DNA of 64,000 nt from Candidatus Electrothrix aestuarii (GTDB lineage: Bacteria; Desulfobacterota; Desulfobulbia; Desulfobulbales; Desulfobulbaceae): the NCBI GenBank assembly GCA_032595685.2, contig CP159373.1, forward strand, positions 3,933,907-3,997,906, written 5' to 3'. The position numbers were made by a program, and so were the translations under genes. Below are positions 41,446 to 50,486 of the stretch, piece after piece. Within the stretch, counting starts at the first letter, position 1; the number at the start of each line of letters is the position of its first letter. A model generated the notes under the pieces. It was not told the DNA's origin. It did no database searches and saw only the letters and a program-made list of their open reading frames with translations.

Positions 41446-43283
41446 CTCTCTTTCCTTGCTATAGTCTCCAGGACGGCCAAATAATGATCCACTCCCTGAA
41501 TATCAAGATGTAGAGCAGCCTGTTGTATTTTTTCGCCCATTTCCAGCAAGGCCAACGAGTGAACCTGCTGCCCTTGCTCCTGCATCATCTCGCCAAGTTC
41601 CGAGGCAACATCAAGACTCCCGCTCATCTCTGCCTCTCTGTACAGCTCATCAAGTTCTTCGTTCCAGAAGAGTGCTATCTGGTTAGGATCTGGAACCGAT
41701 TCCTTAGTTTTTCCATCAGCAACGCAAACGGTATCCGGCGTGACCTGAATATACTTGTCAACAATGCGGCGCAGATCACGGAGATGGAAAGGCTTCCCAA
41801 GAAAATCATCAAAGAGCGGTTTAATTAATTTATTCTCCAGCATCATCCCGGTCATAACAATAACCGGGATATGTTGGGTTCGTGGATCATTGCGTAGATA
41901 TTGGGTGATCTCGCGACCATCACTTCCTCCCAGGTTTAGATCCATCAGGATCAAATCCGGTCGTTGCTGAAAGGCATGCTCCAGGCATTTCTCCCGGTTG
42001 GTCGCCTCAAGCACCCTGATCGCTGTCCCAGTAAAGTATATTTTAACAAGATGGGACATCTCCGGCATATCATCAACAACGAGAATGACAGGGTGTTTTT
42101 TTCTTTTCACCTGAGGACACTGAGGCTCTTCCCCGCGCTTCTCAGAAACTCTTTCCTCATCAGTTACAGCAGCCAGCAGGGTGAAGCTGAAGGTACTTCC
42201 CTTGCCTCTCACGCTCTCCAGGCTGACTTCTCCTCCCATGATCTGGGCTAGGCGGGCACTGAGGGTTAAGCCGAGACATTTCCCGTCGTGAATTGTGACA
42301 GTTTCTTTTTGCTGGGCTATCAGCTCAAGAAGAGTTTCCTGCTCCTGCGCGCTCATCCCTCTGCCGGTATCTGTGATACGGAAGCTTATCTCGTGCCATG
42401 CAGCTCTTTTCTTACTCCCAGTTACAGAGAGGGTAATACTGCCTGCATCTGTGTATTTAATGGCATTACTTATAAGGTTACTAAGAATCTGGCGACAATG
42501 ATTGGCATCAAGGATGTAATGTTCCGGGAGGGTAGGATCAACCTGATAGGTAAATTCAAGATGTTTCCCCTTGGCCTGATCAGCAAACAGCTCATGAAGC
42601 TGTTCAATTGCCACGCGCAGATTTACTGTGGACTTGAGCAGGCGGACTTTACCGGTTTCTAGCTTGGAAAGTTCGACGATATCATTAACGATACTGATGA
42701 GGTGGGCGCTATTTTTCTTAATAATTTCTACATGGCGCTGTTGCTGTTCGCCAAGGCTTGATTCGGCAAGCATCTCAGCATACCCGACAATGGCGTTCAT
42801 CGGAGTGCGGATCTCATGATTGATATTGGCAATGAACTGGCGTTTTCTTTGATTGGCCTTTTCGATCTCTTTTTCTGCCTCACGCCGTTCTTCTGTCAGG
42901 GTCCGTCCTTCGATCTTATGACTTATACTGGCAATAACTTCTCGTTTGCCATCAACAACATGGGCTAAGGTGTGCTCGACCGGAAAACAGTCCCCATTTT
43001 CTCCGATCAACTGACCGCGAAAAGTGCAGGTGTCGTGTATTTCCAAGGCAGCAAGATGTTTCCTCAGATCAACCCAATAGGTTTCCAGCTCCCCTGCCGA
43101 CATACCTCGTATTCTTTCTTTCTGCAACCCGGTGGTATCGAGAAAGGTTTTGTTCGCCATGATAACAGTACCGTCACGGTCAAATAAAATCCCATACAGG
43201 GGCAGAACATCGAAGACCTTTAATGCGAATTGTAAATCCTGAGCCACTTTTTTTATATGATGAAAGAGGTATCCCGGCAACAT
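41442..43283 (-). CDS. PAS-containing hybrid sensor histidine kinase
   Basis: 613 residues without obvious membrane segments, so probably cytosolic. A PAS domain (about residues 25-130, GILFDRDGTVIMANKTFLD) is followed by HisKA with the phospho-His in FIANINHEIRTPMNAI. Next is an HATPase domain (NAIKYTDAG, ITDTGRGMS, GLTLSARLAQIMGG), then a C-terminal receiver (VVDDMPE, LILMDLNLGGSDG, DFLGKPF). A ~90-residue helical tail may be an Hpt-like module, but I see no clear Hpt motif. Translationally coupled to the HD-GYP gene. The start at 43283 is the first in frame. Confidence 0.9.
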   Translation of the reverse strand: MLPGYLFHHIKKVAQDLQFALKVFDVLPLYGILFDRDGTVIMANKTFLDTTGLQKERIRGMSAGELETYWVDLRKHLAALEIHDTCTFRGQLIGENGDCFPVEHTLAHVVDGKREVIASISHKIEGRTLTEERREAEKEIEKANQRKRQFIANINHEIRTPMNAIVGYAEMLAESSLGEQQQRHVEIIKKNSAHLISIVNDIVELSKLETGKVRLLKSTVNLRVAIEQLHELFADQAKGKHLEFTYQVDPTLPEHYILDANHCRQILSNLISNAIKYTDAGSITLSVTGSKKRAAWHEISFRITDTGRGMSAQEQETLLELIAQQKETVTIHDGKCLGLTLSARLAQIMGGEVSLESVRGKGSTFSFTLLAAVTDEERVSEKRGEEPQCPQVKRKKHPVILVVDDMPEMSHLVKIYFTGTAIRVLEATNREKCLEHAFQQRPDLILMDLNLGGSDGREITQYLRNDPRTQHIPVIVMTGMMLENKLIKPLFDDFLGKPFHLRDLRRIVDKYIQVTPDTVCVADGKTKESVPDPNQIALFWNEELDELYREAEMSGSLDVASELGEMMQEQGQQVHSLALLEMGEKIQQAALHLDIQGVDHYLAVLETIARKER

Positions 43284-43306
43284 CGGGTATTATCTATGGT
43301 TACAAA

Positions 43307-43819
43307 TCAGGCGCGCAATAAACGGACTATTTCGCTGACCCGCTCCGCACTGCTTTTCCAGCTCACCGAGATCTCAATATCCGCCAAGCTACGGTAAAGG
43401 GGTAAGCGCTCATTAAAGAGCGCTTTAGCCTGTTGCAAATCCTTCAGTAAGGGACGTTTCTTTATTTTCTTTTTGGCATTGGGATGATTACAAATAGACT
43501 CATAGATATCTTCTACAGAAGAATGCAGGTACACCACCTTGCCTAATCTACTCAGATTTCTCACCTTGAAAAAGCCACCGCCCGTGGAGATAACCGTTCC
43601 TGTGACATGATACTCCAGCCAGTCTGCCACCTTCTGCTCCAAACGACGAAATTCCGGTTCTCCCTGCTTCGCAAAGATGGTTCGTATTTTCATATTGACC
43701 ATACTTTCGATCAGGTCATCAGTATCCACGGTAAAACGACCGGTTTGCTCAGCAAGGGTCCGTGCAGTTTGCCCTTTACCGACCCCCATAAAACCGATCA
43801 AAATAATATTTTCAGCCAT
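43307..43819 (-). CDS. aroK: Shikimate kinase
   Basis: About 170 residues from the ATG at 43819 (MAENIILIGFMGVGKG); two in-frame ATGs upstream (43837, 43885) are less typical of the family. The P-loop is GFMGVGKGQT, with Gly where Ser/Thr usually follows the Lys and Thr two residues later. Substrate residues: Asp in TVDTDDLIE, Arg in EPEFRRLE and the STGGGFF loop. It phosphorylates shikimate in chorismate synthesis. It is not in an aro operon; it follows the QTMAN gene on the same strand. Confidence 0.85.
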   Translation of the reverse strand: MAENIILIGFMGVGKGQTARTLAEQTGRFTVDTDDLIESMVNMKIRTIFAKQGEPEFRRLEQKVADWLEYHVTGTVISTGGGFFKVRNLSRLGKVVYLHSSVEDIYESICNHPNAKKKIKKRPLLKDLQQAKALFNERLPLYRSLADIEISVSWKSSAERVSEIVRLLRA

Positions 43820-43989
43820 ATTGATTCGTACGTACATCCCATTTTCGCACCAGGCAATAGAAAAAATCCCAGCATCAGGTGCCATTCATTTCATTATACA
43901 ATAAATCTTCAGAAGAGATTGTAAAACCTAAATCTGTATCTGTAAAATATTTTTTATGACAAAACATATCCTTCTCTTCACTTTGGCGT

Positions 43990-45114
43990 TTAGAGTGAGG
44001 CCAAGCCGCTGCCCGCTAGCCAAGCCTGATATTTCCGCCCAAGCCTGGGCCAGCTATAAGGTTCCGTTAAACACCTTGCCTCCTTTTCAAGAAAAAAGCT
44101 TGGGGCAGAAAGAAATTTCTCAAGATGCTCTTTGAATTTTCCTTCTGGATAGCGATATTTTTCTGGAAAAAGCTCTCTGTAGGAAAGGCGATCCGGCACA
44201 ACAGGGCAGCAACCAGCCCGTACCCCCTCTAACACTGAGATACCGAAAAACTCATGCCGAGCCGTGGAGACTATATAATCTCCTTGCCTGAGCAAACGAA
44301 CATAATCTTCCCGACCTTCTGCATAGCCACAATGGAGCAGCCGATCACCAAGCACCCTGCGGGCTTGGGTAAAAATTTCGGGCTGGTCACGAAAATGCTG
44401 GCCAAGGACAATAACCTGAAAGGGATGTTCTTCAGCCAGCTCAAACAGGGTATAGAAAAAGGTTTCCGGGTCCTTATCATGCTCCCAGCGATGATTCCAG
44501 ACAAGAACAGGCCCTTCATCTTTCCTCTTCTCGCCCTGCCCTTTGCCAGATTCATTTGCCAACAAGGCGTCAATCTGACGAAAATCAATGCCTGGATAAA
44601 GGATGCAGGCATTGTCCCGGATCTGCTGCTCCAGATGGCGCAGGTCAATATCGCTTGACCTGTGCAGTACCAGACGAACTCCGTCAAGAAAGCTCTCCAG
44701 ATTATAATGACTGTTAAAGGCCAGACGGTCCGCGCACAGAGCGGAGCTGAAATTCATGGCGGCAAACTGGAACCAGCTAGGGTCAGGCTGCTGCCCAGGG
44801 TAACTAAACTGGTTTTCGTGGAAATAGAGCGCCAAGGGCAGCTTGACACCTTGCATAGAGAGAAGACTACGCAACACTGCAAGGTCAAGAAAGGTGGAGC
44901 TCAGAATGCAGTCGAAGCGCTTTCCTTGGTTTATTAACTCCTTGATGCGTTCGGCAAACCAAGGCGCAGCCAGCTGCATCCGCATCTTCCATTTTCGCGC
45001 AGGCAGAGATAGTAGGGTACAGGGACAGGCAAGCTCCTGTTGCAGACCATCCAGAAAGGCCTTATGCGAGCCCCCATAATAGGGTTCCAGAAGGAGGAGA
45101 TGAAATTCACTCAA
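43990..45114 (-). CDS. tRNA-queuosine alpha-mannosyltransferase-like GT4
   Basis: 374 residues. The N-terminus has LLLEPYYGGSHKAFLDGL and later FHENQFSYPGQ, the DUF3524 signature of the GTDC1/QTMAN family. A GT4 donor half follows with VWNHRWEHDKDPETFF, FFGISVLEGVRAGC and LPYRELFP-like LSYRELFPEKY. QTMAN adds mannose to queuosine in tRNA-Asp; bacterial homologues occur in scattered lineages. The start at 45114 is clear. The 170 bp between it and aroK have no visible gene. Substrate assignment rests on family memory. Confidence 0.85.
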   Translation of the reverse strand: MSEFHLLLLEPYYGGSHKAFLDGLQQELACPCTLLSLPARKWKMRMQLAAPWFAERIKELINQGKRFDCILSSTFLDLAVLRSLLSMQGVKLPLALYFHENQFSYPGQQPDPSWFQFAAMNFSSALCADRLAFNSHYNLESFLDGVRLVLHRSSDIDLRHLEQQIRDNACILYPGIDFRQIDALLANESGKGQGEKRKDEGPVLVWNHRWEHDKDPETFFYTLFELAEEHPFQVIVLGQHFRDQPEIFTQARRVLGDRLLHCGYAEGREDYVRLLRQGDYIVSTARHEFFGISVLEGVRAGCCPVVPDRLSYRELFPEKYRYPEGKFKEHLEKFLSAPSFFLEKEARCLTEPYSWPRLGRKYQAWLAGSGLASL

Positions 45115-45536
45115 GAAAAAAGCCCCTCCGAGGTTTCAGCCGTCAACATTTTTCCCATCCAGGCCCTGACCTGCTCCTTTTCCGAGACAATGGAATTGAT
45201 CAGGGAAATCAGGGAAATCAGCAATTCTCTGTTCTCTGTTCTCTTCACTGCCAAAGAGTTTTTTAAAGGCAAAGTCGACTCTGAAATTTATACGACACAT
45301 TATGTATCATCCAGGTTTGGGAGGATCTTTTCCATTCTATTCATGCCATTCTAATGCATTCTAATGTATAGGCTGAAGCAGGACAGCGAGAGAAAGCGCG
45401 AGTTTTTTCTATACCCCTCCCCTGGCAGGAAGTCAAGGCCAGCGCTTTGCAAGAGGAACTTGTTCTGTTATTGTTCTGGCAGGATATAAAATCTTCCCCG
45501 CCCTCTCTTTACTCTCTTTATATACGAGGTGTTCAT
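45115..45536. other. Divergent intergenic region, no gene seen
   Basis: 421 bp between divergent genes. It contains short direct repeats (two GGGAAATCA units near 45207-45224; two TTCTCTG units just after) and AT-rich stretches that could hold promoters. A 104-codon plus-strand frame here is mostly a shadow of the mannosyltransferase gene. Confidence 0.5.
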
Positions 45537-48488
45537 ATGAATCCCGGTGCCTTTGCCAGCCACGATCCTCATTTTAAGATTTTCCATGAGTTAATGAAAT
45601 TCAGGGTGCAGGAGATCCTGCTCGTTTCCAGCCCCTATGATGCCTATATCCTGGAGGAAGATGGCTCGATGGCGTCCCGGATTATCAATGAATATCATGG
45701 CCTGAACCTGTCCCGTCCTCCCCGCATCACCCGCACCGCTAATGCAGAACAGGCTCTGGAGCTTCTCAGGCAACAGCATTTCGATCTGGTGGTCACGATG
45801 GCCCATCTTAACGGTATGGCGGGCTGTGAGTTTGCTGTCAAGATCAGGGAAATCTGCCCGCAAATCCCGGTCATCCTGCTCACCCATTCTGTTCGGGATG
45901 CCATTAATCAGACCGATTTTTTCCAGAAACCCTGTTTTGATAATAGCTACACCTGGTGCTGTGATTCTTCCATCATGCTGGCCCTGGTTAAAAATGCCGA
46001 GGATCAGCGCAATGTAGATCATGACACGGAAAAGGCTATGGTCCGGGTAATCCTGCTGGTGGAGGACTCGCCCTTGCACCGTTCCATCCTCCTGCCCATG
46101 CTCTACGAGGAACTGGTCCAGCAAACTCTGGCTGTGTTGGATGAGGGGCTCAATGAGCAACACCGCCTCCTCAAGATGCGGGCCCGGCCAAAAATCCTTA
46201 CCGCAGCAAGTTATGAGGAGGCGATTGCCCTTTTTTCCCGTTACCGCCCTTATATCTTCTCTGTCATGTCTGATGGGCGCTTCCCCAAAAACGGGGAGGA
46301 ATCCGATACAGCCGGTTTTGAACTCCTCAATGAAATCCGCGCACGGGTTCCTGATCTTCCACTCCTCATGCTCAGTTCAGAATCCGGCAACAGAGAGATA
46401 GCCCATAAGATCCCGGCAGTCTTTATCGAAAAGATACCGAGATCTATGGGAGAAGAGCTCCATAATTTCTTCATCCACCATCTCGGTTTTGGCGATTTCA
46501 TCTTTCGCACCCCAAAAGGAAGGGAGGTGGGCAGAGCATCAACCCTGTATGAGTTTGAGCAACAACTGAGCACTGTTCCTGAGGAATCCCTGCTCTACCA
46601 TGCCCGCTGCAATCATTTCTCCAACTGGGTCATGGCCCGGGCAGAAGTCTCCTTAGCGGCCCGGATTCATAAAGATCAGCTCAAAGAAATCAAGGGCTGT
46701 GCGGCTGCACGCTGTGATCTTATTGCCAAGGTCCGCTCCCTGCGGGAATCCCGACAACAAGGGGTTATGACCCGCTTCTCCACCAAAGATTTTGACCCGG
46801 AGGTCACCGAATTCACCCGCATCGGCAGGGGCTCTGTGGGCGGAAAAGCACGAGGTATTGCCTTTATGGCCTCGGAGCTGCATCAGGCCCGTTATAAACA
46901 AGCCGTATTTGCAGAAAACACCGTTAAAATTCCCCAGACCTGCGTTATTGCGGCCTCTGGTTTCATAGACTTTATCAACCTTAACAAACTACATGCAGAT
47001 GAACAACTAACGGATAAGAAAATTGAGCAACGCTTCCTTGCCGGAACCCTGCCGGACTGGCTGCTCAAGGATTTACGGGCCTATCTCGAACATATCCATT
47101 ATCCCCTTTCTGTTCGTTCTTCCAGCCTGCTGGAAGATGCCCGTTACCGTCCCTATGCCGGGCTCTACCATACCTGCATGCTGAAAAATAATGCCACAGA
47201 TTTTAATGAGCGTCTGGATCAACTGGTGTATGCGGTGAAACGAGTTTACGCCTCAACCTGGTTTGAAAGTCCCAGGGCCTATTCCCATTCTATTGGTCAG
47301 ACCAGAGTCGATGCAATGGCCGTGATCATTCAGCAGGCTGTGGGCAGGCCGTACGGCAAGTTCTTTTATCCGGCCATCTCCGGGGTGGCCCAATCCTATA
47401 ATTATTATCCGCTTGATCCTATGCAGGCTGAAGACGGCATTGTCCATCTGGCAACCGGCTTCGGTAAAACCGTGGTTGAGGGCGAACAGAGCCTGCGCTT
47501 CTGTCCCGCCTATCCCCGGCACATGCCCCAGTTTTCCACGGTGGAAGATATCCTTAATAATGCCCAGCGTCATTTCTACTGCCTGCCATACCATCAAAAA
47601 GCTGACCCCATAAGCAGCCTGATAATGCGCCAGCTTGAGGAGGCGGAAAACGAAGAGGCAATCCAGTTTCTCTCCTCGACGTATATCCCGGAAGAACATC
47701 GGATCCGTGACAGCCGGGTTCCCGGCCCTAAGGTATTGACCTTTGTGCCCATCCTCAAGTACAATTTTTACCCCCTGGCGGCCCTGCTCAAAGAGGTGCT
47801 TACCCTGGGGCGAGAGGGAATGGGCTGCGAGGTGGAAGTGGAATTTGCTGTTGACCTGGCAGATGATCCTGCAAAATCAACCTTCTATTTCCTTCAGATC
47901 CGGCCCATCGTGGTGGGTAATGAGATGGAGCAGTTGCATATTACTGCGGAGGAAAAAGAGACGGCCTTTCTTGCCTCACAGGATGCCCTGGGCTATGGAC
48001 GGCATGATAGCATGCAGGATATCGTCTTTGTGCCACCAAACAGCTTTGATCGGACGAAGACCCGAAGCTATGCCCAGATTATCGGCAGGATCAACCGTGT
48101 CCTGCACCAGCAGGAACGCCCCTTTCTCCTGATCGGGCCGGGCCGCTGGGGCAGCGCTGATCATTGGCTGGGAATTCCCGTGCAATGGCGGGATATCTCC
48201 GGGGTTGGCGCTATTGTAGAGTTGCAGAACGAGGGCGTGCGAGCCGAGGCATCCCAGGGATCACATTTTTTCCAAAACATCACCTCCCTGGGTATTCCCT
48301 ATCTTATGGTTAGAGAAGAGGACAAGCATGACCGCATTGATTGGGATTGGCTGTTAGCGCAGCACAAAAAAAGTGAGCAAGGCGGGGTATGTCATGTTCG
48401 CTTGGAGCAGCCTTTTACGGTCAAGGTGGACGGGAAGAGTAATGAGGCGGTGGGGTTTGTGCAGGATGGGGAAGCAGCAGAGAAGTAA
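45537..48488 (+). CDS. Receiver-domain / PEP-synthase N-domain fusion protein
   Basis: 983 residues from the ATG at 45537 (CGAGG at 45525-45529). The N-terminal ~125 residues form a degenerate receiver fold (DLVVTMAHLNGM, phospho-Asp replaced). A second receiver follows with VEDSPLHRS and SVMSDGRFP, in which acidic residues are kept. From about residue 420 there is a PPDK/PEP-synthase N-terminal ATP-grasp domain (RIGRGSVGGKARGIAFM, PLSVRSSSLLEDARYRPYAG, LQIRPIV). The swivelling phospho-His domain and PEP-binding domain of true PEP synthase are absent; instead there is a short C-terminal module (IGPGRWGSADHWLGIPV). It is probably a signalling phosphotransferase or ligase of unknown substrate. 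Confidence 0.82.
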   Translation: MNPGAFASHDPHFKIFHELMKFRVQEILLVSSPYDAYILEEDGSMASRIINEYHGLNLSRPPRITRTANAEQALELLRQQHFDLVVTMAHLNGMAGCEFAVKIREICPQIPVILLTHSVRDAINQTDFFQKPCFDNSYTWCCDSSIMLALVKNAEDQRNVDHDTEKAMVRVILLVEDSPLHRSILLPMLYEELVQQTLAVLDEGLNEQHRLLKMRARPKILTAASYEEAIALFSRYRPYIFSVMSDGRFPKNGEESDTAGFELLNEIRARVPDLPLLMLSSESGNREIAHKIPAVFIEKIPRSMGEELHNFFIHHLGFGDFIFRTPKGREVGRASTLYEFEQQLSTVPEESLLYHARCNHFSNWVMARAEVSLAARIHKDQLKEIKGCAAARCDLIAKVRSLRESRQQGVMTRFSTKDFDPEVTEFTRIGRGSVGGKARGIAFMASELHQARYKQAVFAENTVKIPQTCVIAASGFIDFINLNKLHADEQLTDKKIEQRFLAGTLPDWLLKDLRAYLEHIHYPLSVRSSSLLEDARYRPYAGLYHTCMLKNNATDFNERLDQLVYAVKRVYASTWFESPRAYSHSIGQTRVDAMAVIIQQAVGRPYGKFFYPAISGVAQSYNYYPLDPMQAEDGIVHLATGFGKTVVEGEQSLRFCPAYPRHMPQFSTVEDILNNAQRHFYCLPYHQKADPISSLIMRQLEEAENEEAIQFLSSTYIPEEHRIRDSRVPGPKVLTFVPILKYNFYPLAALLKEVLTLGREGMGCEVEVEFAVDLADDPAKSTFYFLQIRPIVVGNEMEQLHITAEEKETAFLASQDALGYGRHDSMQDIVFVPPNSFDRTKTRSYAQIIGRINRVLHQQERPFLLIGPGRWGSADHWLGIPVQWRDISGVGAIVELQNEGVRAEASQGSHFFQNITSLGIPYLMVREEDKHDRIDWDWLLAQHKKSEQGGVCHVRLEQPFTVKVDGKSNEAVGFVQDGEAAEK

Positions 48489-48594
48489 AGCCGTTATGGT
48501 TTTCGCTGACAACCTATAAAATATTAGCTTTATCCAGTACTCTTTAAAAAACAGAAAAAGTTAGCAAGTTAATCCAAGAAAGGAGCAAGACTTC

Positions 48595-48933
48595 ATGGCT
48601 GAGTTACCAGGAGGACTGCGCGTAGATGAAGGGAGGTATTTCGGCGAGCTGAATTCTCACCCTTCACATTTGCGAGATGAATCAAGGAAGTGGCTGATTG
48701 ATAATGCCTTCATCCCCCTGGGGATCATCCTGCGTCACAGGGGGATTGCTCTTCGCCCCTTGGGGATCATCCTACGTCACAGGGGGATTACTCTTCGCCC
48801 CTTGGGGATCATCCTGCGTCACAAGGGGATTGCCTCGCGCCCCTTGGGGATTATCCTACACACAAGGGGATTACTCTTCGCCCCTTCAGGATCATCCTAC
48901 GTCACAAGGGGAGAACGTTGCGTACCTGGATGA
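48595..48933 (+). CDS. Small protein with 14-residue tandem repeats
   Basis: 112 residues from an ATG with a good ribosome site (AAAGGAG 48577-48583). The first ~40 residues (MAELPGGLRVDEGRYFGELN onward) look like ordinary coding sequence. Then come repeats of PLGIILRHRGIALR, encoded by the 42-bp array. The array stays in frame for three units; a 41-bp fourth unit shifts the frame and the protein ends soon after. No family recognised. It could be a genuine short protein whose 3' end was invaded by a repeat; expression is uncertain. Confidence 0.4.
   Translation: MAELPGGLRVDEGRYFGELNSHPSHLRDESRKWLIDNAFIPLGIILRHRGIALRPLGIILRHRGITLRPLGIILRHKGIASRPLGIILHTRGLLFAPSGSSYVTRGERCVPG
48715..48911. repeat. 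Tandem array, 42-bp unit, about 4.7 copies
   Basis: Units start at 48715, 48757, 48799, 48841 (41 bp) and 48882 (partial). Each begins CCCTTGGGGAT(C/T)ATCCT and ends near CTTCGC, and differs from its neighbours by a few bases. Units are directly adjacent without spacers, so this is a minisatellite and not a CRISPR array. Confidence 0.9.
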
Positions 48934-48934
48934 G

Positions 48935-49255
48935 CTATTTGCGGAACTTGCGCATCTTCTTGACCAGCTCGTCATCTTTGCCCAGGAGACCGGAAATCAG
49001 GTCGGCAAAGTCGGAGGCATCGCTATAGGCATCATCCAGCGTGCGGTTGGCCTCAACTGTGGCCTCTTTGGCCCTGGCAGCCGCTTCCTGCTGCTCAATT
49101 TCCGCTGTGTCGGCAGTGGTTTTCTTGGTCTTCAGCTCATCAACCCGTTCAGTGGGGTCATAGCCTTTGTCGGTCAACACCTCCTGATTTTCTTCAACAA
49201 GAGTGATGATCTGCGTAACAAAATCTCGTTTTTTAGCTTCTGTCAATTTGCTCAT
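48935..49255 (-). CDS. Small charged helical protein, unknown function
   Basis: 106 residues, Lys/Glu/Ala-rich, mostly helical and possibly coiled-coil in the middle (AEIEQQEAAARAKEATVEAN). No membrane segment, signal or metal motif. Before the inversion it lay 3' of the NACHT gene on the same strand, 117 bp downstream of its stop, so the two could belong to one transcript. Ribosome site GTGAGGTTG-like sequence is weak. Family not recognised. Confidence 0.6.
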   Translation of the reverse strand: MSKLTEAKKRDFVTQIITLVEENQEVLTDKGYDPTERVDELKTKKTTADTAEIEQQEAAARAKEATVEANRTLDDAYSDASDFADLISGLLGKDDELVKKMRKFRK

Positions 49256-49372
49256 GATGTTGTGTGAGGTTGAGGTTGTTGGTTAAGGGTGATTTCCGGA
49301 GATTCGAACACGCCGCCTGCTGCGCTTCCCTTCTCTCCGGTCCGAACCGGTTTGCTGCTTTGCCAGATATTC

Positions 49373-50486
49373 CTAAAGCTGCTTAGGCAGGAAATGAAAA
49401 CTACCGCCCACCCGCTGCAAAATTTTACACCTCTGCATGGCCTCTAGCCAAGGCACAAGGCGTAGTGGCAGTTGTCCTTCCAAATGCAGGCAGAGACGGA
49501 GCAGATAATGCAGGAGTATCTCGTTGGTGCCAAGAAAAAGAAAATTGATGATTGCTGCTATAAACAGAAACATATAAAAGTACTGCATCGTGAAAAAAAG
49601 GCCAACAGCACCCCAGAGTTCTTCAGCCAAAAACATACCTTGCATAAAGATCGTTATCCCCGCAAGCAGGCCCAATAAACTGCTGTACAGAGCCTCTCTC
49701 AGTCGCTGTTGAAGCTGTGTAGTCTTACTGAGCGGAGCAGTAACAGTCTGTAAACCTGTAGCCAACCCTAGAGGCAAGCCGAGAGCTAGCATGAAAGTCG
49801 ATACGAAAGCCAGCCATGAGTATAACCCAATCCCCTGCGCTTGAACCAGTCCAAGGACTAACCCTAAAGCTAGGCCGACTGCCAGCATGATAATCAGCAG
49901 GATCAGCAGCCAGCCAATGAAGTCCCTCCAGGCTTGACAGGAGGCTGGGAAACGGGACGAACGGAGAGGGTTAATCCTGATCTGCTCGTTCCCCATTATC
50001 AATATAAAGAGCAGGCAAATAATCAAGCCAAATACTGGCCCGCTTACCAACCAGAGCAACATCCCCCAAGCCAAACCGGACATAATTTTGACCGGCCATT
50101 TCCACAGCAGGCAGCCAGGCAGGCCTATAGACACTCCCACAGCCAGCGCGACAGCCGCCGCAGGAAACGGCGTTGTGAACAGCCCAACCATCACCCCGAA
50201 AGTCAAGCCGACTACCAGCCCATAAAGCAACCCGAAACGCCAATAGCCCTTCAACATGGTCGGCTGGAGTTCATCTATCCGCAGCTCCATCTTCTGCTCC
50301 ATTTGCATCCATCGTGCCAGACAGCGCAGCCAGTGCATGGACTTTTCCTTGGTGTATTTCCGGTCATGCGCATCCGGCTCCTGTTTCGGCTGAGGCGGTC
50401 TTTGTGCCAGACAGTCATTAAGATAGAGCCGCCAGAGTAGGTCTTCCCAAGTTTCTCCCTGCTGCAACTTCCAACCCTGGCGCAGC
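49373..50486 (-). pseudogene. NACHT NTPase, 3' half (5' half at 18782-20045)
   Basis: Open from the IS66 boundary. The first residues after the duplication (QGWKLQQGETWEDLLWRLYL) continue the helical NACHT-associated region. A membrane domain of seven or eight helices follows (about 50240-49510). It ends with PLRLVPWLEAMQRCKILQRVGGSFHFL, the C-terminal motif I associate with large membrane-bound bacterial NACHT proteins. A TTG at 50467 is the only start, so there is no independent initiation signal of quality. With the 5' half it makes a 789-residue membrane NACHT protein, possibly a membrane-acting effector triggered by NTP-dependent oligomerisation. Confidence 0.88.

Noticed and set aside
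45040..45354. 104-codon plus-strand frame upstream of the PEP-synthase-like gene
   Set aside because: It begins inside the mannosyltransferase gene on the opposite strand, and the rest is low-complexity intergenic DNA.
48715..48911. Possible CRISPR array
   Set aside because: Units are contiguous with no unique spacers, and no cas genes are present.
49280..49350. tRNA-like T-loop (GTTCGAATC on the minus strand)
   Set aside because: Flanking bases do not form a T-stem, and no anticodon or acceptor stem can be folded around it.
49934..50440. 168-codon plus-strand frame
   Set aside because: Pro/Gln/His-rich antisense shadow of the NACHT 3' half.
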